In this document: piece by piece, positions 1 to 8,471 of the stretch
Position numbering within the stretch: the first letter of the stretch is position 1
Layout of the letters: every line of letters starts with the position of its first letter
Assembly (NCBI GenBank): GCA_020629315.1
Contig: JAHDDO010000011.1
Coordinates: 23,574-87,573, forward strand
Origin: Saprospiraceae bacterium
GTDB lineage: Bacteria; Bacteroidota; Bacteroidia; Chitinophagales; Saprospiraceae
Direction: 5' to 3'
DNA: 64,000 bases
Program-made: the position numbers and the translations under genes
Notes under the pieces: model-generated
Databases searched by the model: none
What the model was told of the DNA's origin: nothing
What the model saw: the letters and a program-made list of their open reading frames with translations, nothing else

Positions 1-576
1 CCCAGGGCCTGCGTTATAGGCAGCAACGGCTAATGTCCAATCGCCAAACTGCTCATACAGATGTTCTAGATAATCCATTGCCGCAGCAGTCGATTTTTTA
101 GGGTCTCTTCTTTCATCTATTAGCTCAGATATCTCTAAGCCCTGCATTTTACCTGTGGACTTAATAAATTGCCATAATCCAGCCGCCCCAACTCTAGATG
201 TCGCGCTAGGTTTTAGTAATGATTCAATGACGGCCACGTTCTTAAGTTCGGAAGGTAAATTACGCTTAGAAATTTCCTCATCAAATAAAGGAAAATAAAG
301 CATCGCCCTACCTATTAGATCCTCGGTTGCTTTCCGGTGATAATAGGTATACTGTAATACTCTTGTTCGAACTTCAGAAGTATATTTTATTGAAATTGCT
401 GACTGAAGATTCTCCAATCTATTGGAAATATCGGCATCAGTAGGTTTCTGAACTTTGATGTCTAAATGGAATTCTGCAGCAACATTAACAGATGCAAACA
501 CTGTCGTAGGAGTAAAGCCTAACATCAGGACACAAAACACCACCATCATCGTAGCTATACAACGAATTCTGTTCAT
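1..576 (-). CDS. mltD: Membrane-bound lytic murein transglycosylase (MltD-like), partial
   Basis: This gene is missing from the ORF track because its 3' end lies outside the window. I translated 192 codons from the ATG at 576. The protein begins with a basic start and a hydrophobic stretch typical of a signal peptide or membrane anchor (about residues 1-30). It then has a helical region and, from about residue 110, the GH23 SLT motif [20 protein letters not shown], with the catalytic Glu at residue 118. AAYNAGPG follows at the window edge, a motif near the end of SLT domains. The family cleaves the glycan strand of peptidoglycan to 1,6-anhydro-MurNAc in the periplasm. MltD proteins usually carry C-terminal LysM repeats, which cannot be seen here. 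A TAnnTTTG promoter match lies about 130 bases upstream. Confidence 0.9.
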   Translation of the reverse strand, partial: MNRIRCIATMMVVFCVLMLGFTPTTVFASVNVAAEFHLDIKVQKPTDADISNRLENLQSAISIKYTSEVRTRVLQYTYYHRKATEDLIGRAMLYFPLFDEEISKRNLPSELKNVAVIESLLKPSATSRVGAAGLWQFIKSTGKMQGLEISELIDERRDPKKSTAAAMDYLEHLYEQFGDWTLAVAAYNAGPG

Positions 577-707
577 AGGATCAAACTTGTAATTTTCGGC
601 GCTAGCCGAATGAGATAATCAAATAATTAACGTCAGTTCGTCAGGTTAACAAAATAAAATTCGGATTTCATATATAAAGTATTTAGCATACGTAAATATA
701 TGAGGTG

Positions 708-715
708 CAAATATA
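708..715 (-). promoter_or_regulatory. -7 promoter element TATATTTG upstream of mltD
   Basis: Read on the minus strand the sequence is TATATTTGC, a full match to the Bacteroidota TAnnTTTG element. It would give a leader of roughly 125 nt before the mltD ATG. No clear -33 TTG lies at the usual 17-23 nt spacing. Confidence 0.5.
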
Positions 716-748
716 AAGGACTTTTAAATTGTAAGTGAAGTATTTTTA

Positions 749-770
749 ATATTAAATTTTTATTTAATAT
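749..770. repeat. AT-rich inverted repeat (9-bp arms, 4-nt spacer)
   Basis: ATATTAAAT and ATTTAATAT flank TTTT, lying just upstream of the putative mltD promoter. The arms share ATATTAAA with the larger palindrome at 33206-33231. It could be an operator or simply AT-rich chance. Confidence 0.35.
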
Positions 771-886
771 GTTAAAGCAAATCACGTGCCAATCTTAAAA
801 TCACCAAATAAAATTTGCATGGCTAATAAAAACGGGGGTTTGAGTGCTTTGTTTTAGTGTAGGGCGCTTATTATTCTAACAAAGTG

Positions 887-2236
887 TTAAATCAACGCTT
901 TTAAGCTTTCTATTAGTATATCGGAGGAAAGAGCCGTTTGTTCTCCGGTCTCCATGATCTTTACTGAATATGTCTTTGATTGTACTTCTTCTTCCCCTAT
1001 TATCATAACAAGTGGGATATTACGTCCTGCTGCATATTTCATCTGCTTTTTCATTTTAGCAGGTTCAGGGTAGACATCGCATGGGATGCCAGCACTTCGG
1101 ATAGTGGCAGCTAAATTAAAACTATGGGCTAGTGCTGCTGCATCTAAGGATAGCAAGATTAGAGGTACTGTTGCGTCTGTATCCTCTGGAAATCGGTCTA
1201 ATTCAAGCAAGACATCGTAAATCCGCTCAGCTCCAAAGGATATTCCTACACCTGAGAGGTCGCTCATACCAAAAACAGAAGTAAGGTCATCATACCGACC
1301 GCCGCCGCCAATACTACCCATTTTCACTTCTTTAGAAACTACTTCTAGTATACAACCTGTATAATAGCTTAATCCCCTGGCCAAACTTATATCAAAAACA
1401 AGCTCCTGCTTTATCTCTACTGCATTAAGATAGGACAACACCTGTTTCAATTCCTCGTAGCCTTTCATTCCTGTAGGTGCATTTGTAAAAAATGCAGGTA
1501 ATTGTTCGATATCCTTAATAGCTATGCCCGCTAACACTTTGGAAATGGCCTCCTTCGATATACCTCTTCTTTCCATTTCCTCCGCTACTTTTTCTTCACC
1601 TATTTTATCCAATTTGTCTAGTGCAACGGTCATGTCTACAAATTGAGCTTCGATACCAGCAGTTTCAGCTATGCCGTATAATACTTTTCTATTATTGACC
1701 TTTATTTGAGTAGATAAGTTCAATCTAGTAAACACTTCATCATAAATCTTTACCAATTCTGCTTCATATAGCAATGAGCTAGACCCTACTACGTCCACAT
1801 CACATTGATAAAATTCATTGTATCGACCTTTCTGAGGTCTATCAGCTCTCCAAACTGGTTGAATTTGATAGCGCTTAAAAGGAAATTTTAACGCATGATG
1901 ATTCATCACTACAAAACGGGCAAAAGGTACCGTCAGATCATATCTAAGACCTCTTTTTGAGATACTGGCGACAAGACCATTTGAGTCTTTATTTTCGAGG
2001 GCTTCTGGATTTGCTTTGGAAAGGAAATCGCCATTATTTAACACTTTAAATAACAGGGCATCACCTTCGTCTCCGTATTTACCGGTAAGAGTGTGAAGAT
2101 GTTCCATAGAAGGTGTTTCTAATGGACCATATCCGTACAGTTCGAAAACATTCTTTATCGTTGAGAAAATGTATTCTCGTCTTTTTATATCCTGCGGCCC
2201 AAAATCCCTGGTACCTTTTAATATAGTCGGTTTCAT
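887..2236 (-). CDS. hisS: Histidyl-tRNA synthetase
   Basis: Class II aminoacyl-tRNA synthetase that charges tRNA-His with histidine in the cytoplasm. Visible signatures are the motif 2 region RYQIQPVWRADRPQKGRYNE, the histidine-binding RGLSYYTG, the glycine-rich GGGGRYDDL and motif 3 around GVGISFGAERI, followed by a C-terminal anticodon-binding domain. The ORF track starts at a GTG at 2419, but its first 61 residues lie inside pheS in another frame and look unrelated. The ATG at 2236 begins MKPTILKGTRDFGP, the conserved HisRS N-terminus, giving 449 aa, a normal length. It starts 4 nt after the pheS stop and is preceded by AAAGGA, so it is probably cotranscribed with pheS. Confidence 0.96.
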   Translation of the reverse strand: MKPTILKGTRDFGPQDIKRREYIFSTIKNVFELYGYGPLETPSMEHLHTLTGKYGDEGDALLFKVLNNGDFLSKANPEALENKDSNGLVASISKRGLRYDLTVPFARFVVMNHHALKFPFKRYQIQPVWRADRPQKGRYNEFYQCDVDVVGSSSLLYEAELVKIYDEVFTRLNLSTQIKVNNRKVLYGIAETAGIEAQFVDMTVALDKLDKIGEEKVAEEMERRGISKEAISKVLAGIAIKDIEQLPAFFTNAPTGMKGYEELKQVLSYLNAVEIKQELVFDISLARGLSYYTGCILEVVSKEVKMGSIGGGGRYDDLTSVFGMSDLSGVGISFGAERIYDVLLELDRFPEDTDATVPLILLSLDAAALAHSFNLAATIRSAGIPCDVYPEPAKMKKQMKYAAGRNIPLVMIIGEEEVQSKTYSVKIMETGEQTALSSDILIESLKALI

Positions 2237-2240
2237 TCCT

Positions 2241-3278
2241 TTAATATGCCGCGTTAAATTGGGATAGAAATCGGACATCATTCTCAAATAACAATCTGAT
2301 GTCTTCGATTTTATATTGTAGCATAGCCTGCCTTTCAATACCCATTCCAAAAGCAAAGCCAGTATACTCCTTTGAGTCGATACCACAATTATCAAGAACT
2401 TGCGGATCGACCATTCCACATCCTAAAATTTCTAACCAACCCGTACCTTTTGTAATTCTGTAATCAACGTCCGTTTCCAAACCCCAATACACATCCATTT
2501 CTGCACTTGGTTCGGTAAATGGAAAATAACTGGGTCTAAGTCTAATCTTGGTGTCAGGACCATACATTTCTCTGGCGAAATAGAGCAACGTCTGTTTCAT
2601 ATCAGCGAAAGACACGTTTTTATCAACATATAATCCTTCAACTTGGTGAAATTGACAATGAGAACGGGCAGAAATAGTTTCGTTTCTATACACTCGCCCT
2701 GGCGCTATAATACGAATCGGAGGTTGTGTATTAGTCATGACTCTAGCCTGGACAGAAGATGTATGCGTACGCAATAATCTAGTAACACTGTCTTTTAAAT
2801 AAAAGGTATCCTGCATATCTCTTGCAGGATGATCCTCTGGGGTATTCATCGCAGTGAAATTATGCCAGTCATCTTCAATTTCTCTCTCCTCTTCTACAGT
2901 GAAACCTATTTTTTCAAAAATGTCGATAATACGGTTCATCACTAGAGATACTGGATGTCGTGAACCTTTATTACTCCTAGCATAAGGAGCGGTAAGGTCT
3001 ATATTATTTGCTTTGCTGTCAGCTTCTACTTTAGCCAATTCTCCTTTTGCTTTTGCAAAGGTTTCCTCAGCCGTTTTCTTTAGGTCATTGAGACGTTGGC
3101 CAAATTCTTTTTTCGACTCATTAGGTACATTTCTAATCTCGCCAAATAAGGGCTTGATCGTATTTTTACTACCTAAGTATTTTATTCTGAAGCTCTCTAG
3201 CTCCTCCGCCGAGTGAATAGTTTCACCTTGTATTTGGTGAAGCATTGCATCTATCTTTTCGAAAACCGAATTACTCAT
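2241..3278 (-). CDS. pheS: Phenylalanyl-tRNA synthetase alpha subunit
   Basis: Catalytic alpha chain of the alpha2beta2 PheRS. An N-terminal coiled-coil arm (about residues 1-85) is followed by the class II core, with NTPEDHPARDMQDTFYL, the substrate loop FHQVEGLYVD, and motif 3 at GMGIERQAMLQYKIEDIR. At 345 aa it has the normal length. The beta subunit pheT is not in this window, so the two subunits are encoded apart, while hisS follows 4 nt downstream. A TACCTTTG promoter match lies 17 nt before the ATG, predicting a leader of about ten nucleotides. Confidence 0.97.
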   Translation of the reverse strand: MSNSVFEKIDAMLHQIQGETIHSAEELESFRIKYLGSKNTIKPLFGEIRNVPNESKKEFGQRLNDLKKTAEETFAKAKGELAKVEADSKANNIDLTAPYARSNKGSRHPVSLVMNRIIDIFEKIGFTVEEEREIEDDWHNFTAMNTPEDHPARDMQDTFYLKDSVTRLLRTHTSSVQARVMTNTQPPIRIIAPGRVYRNETISARSHCQFHQVEGLYVDKNVSFADMKQTLLYFAREMYGPDTKIRLRPSYFPFTEPSAEMDVYWGLETDVDYRITKGTGWLEILGCGMVDPQVLDNCGIDSKEYTGFAFGMGIERQAMLQYKIEDIRLLFENDVRFLSQFNAAY

Positions 3279-3294
3279 ATACTATCTTAAATTA

Positions 3295-3302
3295 CAAAGG
3301 TA
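3295..3302 (-). promoter_or_regulatory. -7 promoter element TACCTTTG for pheS-hisS
   Basis: This minus-strand match to TAnnTTTG sits 17 nt upstream of the pheS ATG. It lies in the divergent region shared with the O-antigen ligase-like gene, whose own element is on the other strand at 3337. No clear -33 TTG is visible. Confidence 0.55.
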
Positions 3303-3336
3303 AGTACTTATTGATAGAAGATAGACTTTCACATTG

Positions 3337-3344
3337 TAGCTTTG
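3337..3344 (+). promoter_or_regulatory. Promoter TTG-N23-TAGCTTTG for the O-antigen ligase-like gene
   Basis: TAGCTTTGC matches the extended -7 element, and a TTG at 3311-3313 gives a 23-nt spacer, within the 17-23 range described for Flavobacterium promoters. The predicted leader to the ATG at 3389 is about 40 nt. Confidence 0.6.
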
Positions 3345-3388
3345 CGTTAGTTTTTAGAATAAACCCTGCTAATAGGAATACGTAACCA

Positions 3389-4639
3389 ATGCGAATCATC
3401 CAACGCTTCTTATCAATACGACCCAATATTGATCATGCTCTGTATGTACTTTTCAGTTTCGCATTTATTGTATCTATCATTTATGCAAAGTTTGTGATCT
3501 CTGTTGTGATGTTTGCTCTTTGCATCCTCACGCTGATACAGTTGCTTTTTAAGGATTATAGCTGGAATATTGAGCACAAACATTTCTTGTGGTTAACGCT
3601 ACCCTTTATAGCTGTTTTATTTTCAGGAATTAACACAGCTGATGTTTCAGGGTATTTGCACCACTTACGCCTAAAAGTGCCTTTTCTTGTTCTTCCACTC
3701 ATGTGGGTCTATAAATCTGTTTTCTTTGCCAAGCATGCCAGACCTTTACTCCTCTTCTTTGTGGCAATTTGCACATTTTCAGCATGCCCCGTTTTAGTAA
3801 CATATCTGAGCGATATGGAGTCATTTAATATAGCCATAAGCAAAGGACAAGCTATACCTACTCCTTTAGGTCATATTATGTATTCGCTGATAATCACAGG
3901 ATCTATAGCTGTATCTTTTGAAATGATTCTTCAGAACAAAGAGTCCACAGCTATTAGGTGGGTGCTAATAGCAAGCACTCTTTTTCTATTCATATTCCAA
4001 CATATCCTAGCTAGTCGAACGGGTGTTTTCCTGAGCTATTTTAGCATTATTTTCCTCGCTTCATGGTATCTAGTTCAGCGAAAAAAATTAGCTGCGTTAT
4101 TTCCATTTTTGTTTTTACTTGTTTTGATTTTTGGTTTAGCAAGTCAGTGGATCCCTTCATTACAAAAGAAACTCTCTTATGCTAAATGGGACGTAAAGCA
4201 ATTTTTGGACAATAAAGGTGATGGATATTCTGATTCCGATCGAATACTAAGCTATCAAGTAGGATGGGCTTTGTTTAAGCAAAACCCTGTCTTAGGAACT
4301 GGTATTGGCGACTTGAGAACAGAAATGACATTGGAATACAAGAAAAAATATAAGCTCCTAAAAAAGAAATATCCCCACAACCAATATCTATTCCACCTAT
4401 CTGGGATGGGTATCATTGGTTTCATTCTTTTTATGGCCGGTATTATCGGTCCAATGATTTTTTATCGAGAAAAAGCGATCCCTTTATATTATTGCTTTCA
4501 ATGCATTTTTCTATTGGCCTTTCTTGTAGAGAATACCATTGAAAGGCAACAAATGATTGCATACTACCTATATTTTACGCTCTTGTTTATGAGCATAATG
4601 GTACATCAGAAACAATTCACCAAATCTCTTAGCTACTAA
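3389..4639 (+). CDS. O-antigen ligase / Wzy-family polytopic membrane protein
   Basis: This 416-residue protein is largely hydrophobic, with about ten predicted membrane segments. One large soluble loop (about residues 255-330) carries SDSDRILSYQVGWALFKQNP and LGTGIGDL, followed by KKKYPHNQYLFHLSGMGIIG. The arrangement of a periplasmic loop with a conserved Arg and a downstream PHNxxL/H motif is typical of the Wzy_C superfamily, the O-antigen ligases and polymerases that transfer glycans from undecaprenyl carriers. Substrate cannot be predicted. No glycosyltransferase cluster surrounds it, so it may act as a stand-alone ligase for LPS or exopolysaccharide. Its stop codon overlaps that of the convergent dsbD-like gene by 4 nt, leaving no room for a terminator. 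Confidence 0.8.
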   Translation: MRIIQRFLSIRPNIDHALYVLFSFAFIVSIIYAKFVISVVMFALCILTLIQLLFKDYSWNIEHKHFLWLTLPFIAVLFSGINTADVSGYLHHLRLKVPFLVLPLMWVYKSVFFAKHARPLLLFFVAICTFSACPVLVTYLSDMESFNIAISKGQAIPTPLGHIMYSLIITGSIAVSFEMILQNKESTAIRWVLIASTLFLFIFQHILASRTGVFLSYFSIIFLASWYLVQRKKLAALFPFLFLLVLIFGLASQWIPSLQKKLSYAKWDVKQFLDNKGDGYSDSDRILSYQVGWALFKQNPVLGTGIGDLRTEMTLEYKKKYKLLKKKYPHNQYLFHLSGMGIIGFILFMAGIIGPMIFYREKAIPLYYCFQCIFLLAFLVENTIERQQMIAYYLYFTLLFMSIMVHQKQFTKSLSY

Positions 4640-7185
4640 ATGTTCTTATTGGTTTCTAAACCACACTTTAAAAACTCTAAATACCCATCTATTCCTTCAC
4701 GATATGGTCGAGGGGCAAGTAATACTTCTTCATTGTTCGACATAGGAATATATAATGGTTGAGCATTATTATCGAAATTCAGAATTTGGAAATCAGCCCA
4801 TTTGTTTCCTACATTTCTGATCTTTTCACCCGGCCGTACTGAATTATACGTTTTGTCGAGCTTTTTCCGATCATCTACATACAGTGAAACTAATACATAG
4901 TCATCATTTAGCATTTTCCGGACACGGCTATCAACCCAAATAAACTCTTCCGTTTTTCGGCAATTTACACAGCCATATCCGGTGAAGTCTACAAACATTG
5001 GTTTGTTCTCTTGCTTAGCATAGGCCAAACCTTCATAGTAGTCCTTAAAGCAATCAATGTTATTAGCGCATTTAGTGTATGAGCTATACTTTTCTTTCAA
5101 AGCTGGATCTAATTCTGGTTGAGGAAGGAAGAAATTATATGTTGTCGGAGGTGCTAAACCAGAGGTTATCGCTGGTGGATCGTAAGACTTTATCTCGTCA
5201 TTATACATGAATCCCGTCGCTAAATATATCGTTGTAGCTAAACTTACCAAGGCAAACGCTAAACGAGGTCTTGACAATTTAGTGACCTTACTATCGTGCG
5301 GGAATCGGATATAACCGAATAAATATAAGGTCATCGCTATACCAATAAGAACCCAAAGTCCTAAGAATAGCTCATACCTAAGTACACCCCAATGACTTGT
5401 CATATCTGCAACAGATAAAAACTTGAGGGCTAAGGCTAACTCTAAAAATCCTAGCACCACTTTTACTGTAGTCATCCAAGATCCAGATCTTGGCAATGAA
5501 TTTAACCAACTTGGGAATGCCGCGAATAAACCAAAAGGAATCGCGAGTGCCGTAGAAAACCCTAGCATTACCATGGTGGGCCCCAGATAACTGCCTGTAG
5601 AAGCGACCTGAACAATAGCCGTTCCGATCAATGGCCCCGTACAAGAAAATGAAACGATTGCTAAAGTGGCCGCCATAAAGAAGGTACCCAAAAGACCTCC
5701 TTTATCTGCCATAGAATCTGTTTTTGTAGACCAAGAACTCGGTAGTGCAATTTCAAAGTAGCCAAAAAACGAAATGGCGAAGGCTACAAATATTATGAAG
5801 AATAAGGTATTAGCTACCCAGTTTGTTGATAACTTATTTAACGCTTCTGGACCTAATGCTGCTGTTACCGCTAGACCTAGACTTACGAAGATTAAAATGA
5901 TAGATAAGCCGTAAATTAAACCATTTACCCAACCATTTTTATTAGCGCCTCCTTTAGTAAAGAAACTAACCGTAATAGGTATCATTGGGAAAATACACGG
6001 CAAAAGTATGGCTACTAAACCACCTAAGAAACCACCGATAAAAATGCCCCAAAGACTTTGATCCTTTTCTTCAATTTCTTCACCACAATTTCCTTTAGGA
6101 TTTTCGAAGGTATCTCTGATCTTAAGGATTTTCTGATCTAATACATCACCTTTAATATTCCCTGCTAATGATGAAGCGCCGCCCCCTTCAAGTGCTTTCT
6201 TAGTGGGGTCATACGCCATGCCATTCGCAAGGTCAAATAGAAAGTCGACATCTTTTGGAGGTAGACATCGTTCCTTATCGCAAGTCATATATGTCAGATA
6301 TCCTTTTATAGGTCCTGAGCCTGCTTTTACTTTTTGTTTGATCGTAAAATCTTGGTCACCCAAGAATTTTATAACATTTACATTATCAAATAATGGGTCT
6401 GGGCCTTCTTTTCTATGCCCTTCTTCTATCGATTCCCCGATCAATTCCGCACCTGCCAAATCCTCATATTCTATATATGTAGGAACCGGTCCATCATCAC
6501 TAGTAAATTGCGAATACACTGTCCAGTCGTCATCAATCTTGGCCGTATAGCTAATTTCGTATTCACCGTTCCCTACATCTTTTGTAGCAAAATCCCAGGA
6601 TACCGGATCTAACAATTTTTTCTTTTTAGGTTTTTCCTCTTCTTCTTCATTGTCCAATGTAAAGCTTGATGCTACACCTGATTCATTGGTAGCTGGAGTA
6701 GCTTTACTTTGAGATTTTTGATTCTGAGCGCCTTCGATAGTAAAGCTGAAATCAACATCTTTTGGAGGCAAGCACCGAGAATCATCACACGTCATAAATG
6801 TTAGATATCCAGAAATGGTTGATGAAGTACCGCCAGTCTTTACCTTTTGTTTTATTACAAATGGTTCGTCATCCAAAAACTTAATTACATTGGTATCAAA
6901 CAATTTGTCATAGCCCTCTTTTTTATGTCCAAATTCTTCTGATTCACCCACCTTTTTGGCTCCACCCATTTCTTCATACTCAATGTATGTAGGTACTGGA
7001 CCATCATCACCTGTGAATTGAGAATATACTGTCCATGTTTTATCCATAGTAGCCGTAAAGACGAGATTCACCTCATCATCTGAAAGGACTTCTGTGCTAA
7101 ATTCCCATGAAACTGGGTCTAAAACTTGACTGTATGAATAGAAACTAATAGAAAGGAATGTAAGTATTAATAAGAATGATCGCAT
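4636..7185 (-). CDS. dsbD: DsbD-like thiol:disulfide interchange protein with duplicated N-terminal domain
   Basis: DsbD moves reducing equivalents from cytoplasmic thioredoxin across the inner membrane to periplasmic partners. The 849 residues comprise a signal peptide (1-19), nDsbD-like module 1 (about 21-151, Cys133/Cys138 in MTCDDSRCLPP), an acidic-then-lysine-rich linker (about 155-190), module 2 (about 191-322, Cys302/Cys307 in MTCDKERCLPP), and the multi-pass core (about 378-650). Core cysteines are Cys397 (LLPCIFPMIP) and Cys515 (FSCTGPLIG). A C-terminal thioredoxin domain carries CVNC at 739-742. Classical DsbD has one N-terminal module and is near 560 aa, so the duplication is unusual. 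A separate single-module gene lies 63 nt upstream on the same strand, probably cotranscribed. Confidence 0.9.
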   Translation of the reverse strand: MRSFLLILTFLSISFYSYSQVLDPVSWEFSTEVLSDDEVNLVFTATMDKTWTVYSQFTGDDGPVPTYIEYEEMGGAKKVGESEEFGHKKEGYDKLFDTNVIKFLDDEPFVIKQKVKTGGTSSTISGYLTFMTCDDSRCLPPKDVDFSFTIEGAQNQKSQSKATPATNESGVASSFTLDNEEEEEKPKKKKLLDPVSWDFATKDVGNGEYEISYTAKIDDDWTVYSQFTSDDGPVPTYIEYEDLAGAELIGESIEEGHRKEGPDPLFDNVNVIKFLGDQDFTIKQKVKAGSGPIKGYLTYMTCDKERCLPPKDVDFLFDLANGMAYDPTKKALEGGGASSLAGNIKGDVLDQKILKIRDTFENPKGNCGEEIEEKDQSLWGIFIGGFLGGLVAILLPCIFPMIPITVSFFTKGGANKNGWVNGLIYGLSIILIFVSLGLAVTAALGPEALNKLSTNWVANTLFFIIFVAFAISFFGYFEIALPSSWSTKTDSMADKGGLLGTFFMAATLAIVSFSCTGPLIGTAIVQVASTGSYLGPTMVMLGFSTALAIPFGLFAAFPSWLNSLPRSGSWMTTVKVVLGFLELALALKFLSVADMTSHWGVLRYELFLGLWVLIGIAMTLYLFGYIRFPHDSKVTKLSRPRLAFALVSLATTIYLATGFMYNDEIKSYDPPAITSGLAPPTTYNFFLPQPELDPALKEKYSSYTKCANNIDCFKDYYEGLAYAKQENKPMFVDFTGYGCVNCRKTEEFIWVDSRVRKMLNDDYVLVSLYVDDRKKLDKTYNSVRPGEKIRNVGNKWADFQILNFDNNAQPLYIPMSNNEEVLLAPRPYREGIDGYLEFLKCGLETNKNI

Positions 7186-7248
7186 GTAGCTAAAATTTAA
7201 AGAAAAGCGAATCTAAAAAAAAGTAACCCTGAGAGTTTAATTATTGTC

Positions 7249-7692
7249 CTACAATTTTGTCTGTAAGACTACCTCTTTTGGAGGTAAACATCTATCACCT
7301 GAACAAGTCATATAGGTAATGGCAGCTTGAATGGTTGTTGAAGCATCTAAAATCTTTACTTCTTGAATAAGAGAAACCTCATCAGAAAATTTGGAGACAT
7401 TGACCTCAAATAGTTCACTATATTTTGTAATGGGCTCTCTTGATTCTTGATAGTCGCCTACTAAAGCGAAACCTTCATTTTCTACAATTTCAAAAGAGGT
7501 AGGTATCGGACCATCATCCTCTGTGTCTTTTGAATAGATAACCCATCCATCTAAAATGCTTGCTGTTGCTACTAAATTGTAGATATTTTCTGCTTCCGTT
7601 TTTTGTAAAGACAGCTCCCAAGTAACTGGGTCTTGTTGTGCTTGAGAACTAATCGAAAAGATGGCAAATAATAAAATGAAGATATATCTCAT
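7249..7692 (-). CDS. Stand-alone nDsbD-like periplasmic redox module
   Basis: This 147-residue protein has a signal peptide (MRYIFILLFAIFSISSQAQ) followed by one domain. That domain aligns through its length with the two N-terminal modules of the downstream DsbD-like protein: DPVTWELSLQ, a DDGPIPTSFE segment, and YMTCSGDRCLPPKEV with Cys130/Cys135. In E. coli nDsbD the corresponding cysteine pair accepts electrons from the membrane core and passes them to periplasmic clients. The single module could be an extra electron acceptor or a specificity adaptor for the adjacent reductase. It is exported, not membrane-anchored as far as I can see. A TATTTTTG promoter match lies 20 nt upstream. Confidence 0.8.
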   Translation of the reverse strand: MRYIFILLFAIFSISSQAQQDPVTWELSLQKTEAENIYNLVATASILDGWVIYSKDTEDDGPIPTSFEIVENEGFALVGDYQESREPITKYSELFEVNVSKFSDEVSLIQEVKILDASTTIQAAITYMTCSGDRCLPPKEVVLQTKL

Positions 7693-7711
7693 GGAATCAA
7701 ATTTGAATACC

Positions 7712-7719
7712 CAAAAATA
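7712..7719 (-). promoter_or_regulatory. -7 promoter element TATTTTTG for the nDsbD module and dsbD
   Basis: This minus-strand TAnnTTTG match lies 20 nt before the start of the single-module gene and could serve both redox genes. No -33 TTG is apparent. Confidence 0.5.
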
Positions 7720-7772
7720 GTCGGGTTTTTTCCATGAAAACAGGGTTATAACTTCCTTTAAAAGAATCTTAA

Positions 7773-8471
7773 CTAATTTATTTGTGCTACCAAGGATTCA
7801 AACAAACGTTTTCCTTGGACGTTTCCTAATGCTGATTCTGATGCTCTTTCTGGGTGTGGCATCATACCAAATACATTTCGTTTCTCATTCATAATCCCAG
7901 CTATAGAAGAGACAGAGCCATTGATATTACTTTCTTCACTCACAGAGCCTTCTTCATTGCAATACCTGAACATAACCTGATCCTTGTCAGTAATCTTTCT
8001 AATGGTATCATCATCAGCATAATATCGACCATCTGCATGTGCAATCGGGATTTTTAAAACATCCCCTTTGCTCATTTTATTAGTTAGGGCGCATTCTGTT
8101 GTTTCCGTTCGTAAGAAAATATTCTTACAAATAAACTTCTGATCACGATTTCTAAGTAGAACTCCAGGAAGCATTTCCGCTTCTGTTAAAACCTGAAAAC
8201 CATTACAGATACCAAAAACATACCCCCCTTTGTCTGCAAAACGTTTCACTTCTTGCATGATTTTCGAATATCTAGCTATAGCTCCTGAACGTAAATAATC
8301 ACCATAACTAAATCCTCCAGGCACAACGATACAATCCAAATTTCCATACGGACTTAGGTCAGATTCCTTGTGCCAAATCTTTGACACTGAAAATCCCATT
8401 ACCGATGATAGAACATGTACCATATCATCATCACAATTTGATCCTGGAAATACAACAACACCTGCTTTCAT
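7773..8471 (-). CDS. purQ: Phosphoribosylformylglycinamidine synthase, glutaminase subunit
   Basis: PurQ is the class I glutamine amidotransferase that supplies ammonia to PurL at the fourth step of purine synthesis. The 232-residue sequence shows the N-terminal VVVFPGSNCDDD, the nucleophile elbow GYVFGICNGFQVL (Cys89), and the His-Glu pair in MMPHPERASE. That completes the catalytic triad. Its length is typical of separate PurQ proteins, which implies a split PurL/PurQ/PurS system in this organism; the other subunits are outside the window. Its ATG overlaps the stop of the upstream DUF6427 gene by one nucleotide (TAATG), suggesting translational coupling. Confidence 0.95.
   Translation of the reverse strand: MKAGVVVFPGSNCDDDMVHVLSSVMGFSVSKIWHKESDLSPYGNLDCIVVPGGFSYGDYLRSGAIARYSKIMQEVKRFADKGGYVFGICNGFQVLTEAEMLPGVLLRNRDQKFICKNIFLRTETTECALTNKMSKGDVLKIPIAHADGRYYADDDTIRKITDKDQVMFRYCNEEGSVSEESNINGSVSSIAGIMNEKRNVFGMMPHPERASESALGNVQGKRLFESLVAQIN

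Larger units (their letters stand above)
577..886. other. Intergenic region between hisS and mltD
   Basis: This 310-base stretch has no open frame that I would call a gene on either strand. It holds the mltD -7 element at 708-715 and the inverted repeat at 749-770. I see no hairpin followed by a T-run that would terminate hisS. Confidence 0.6.
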
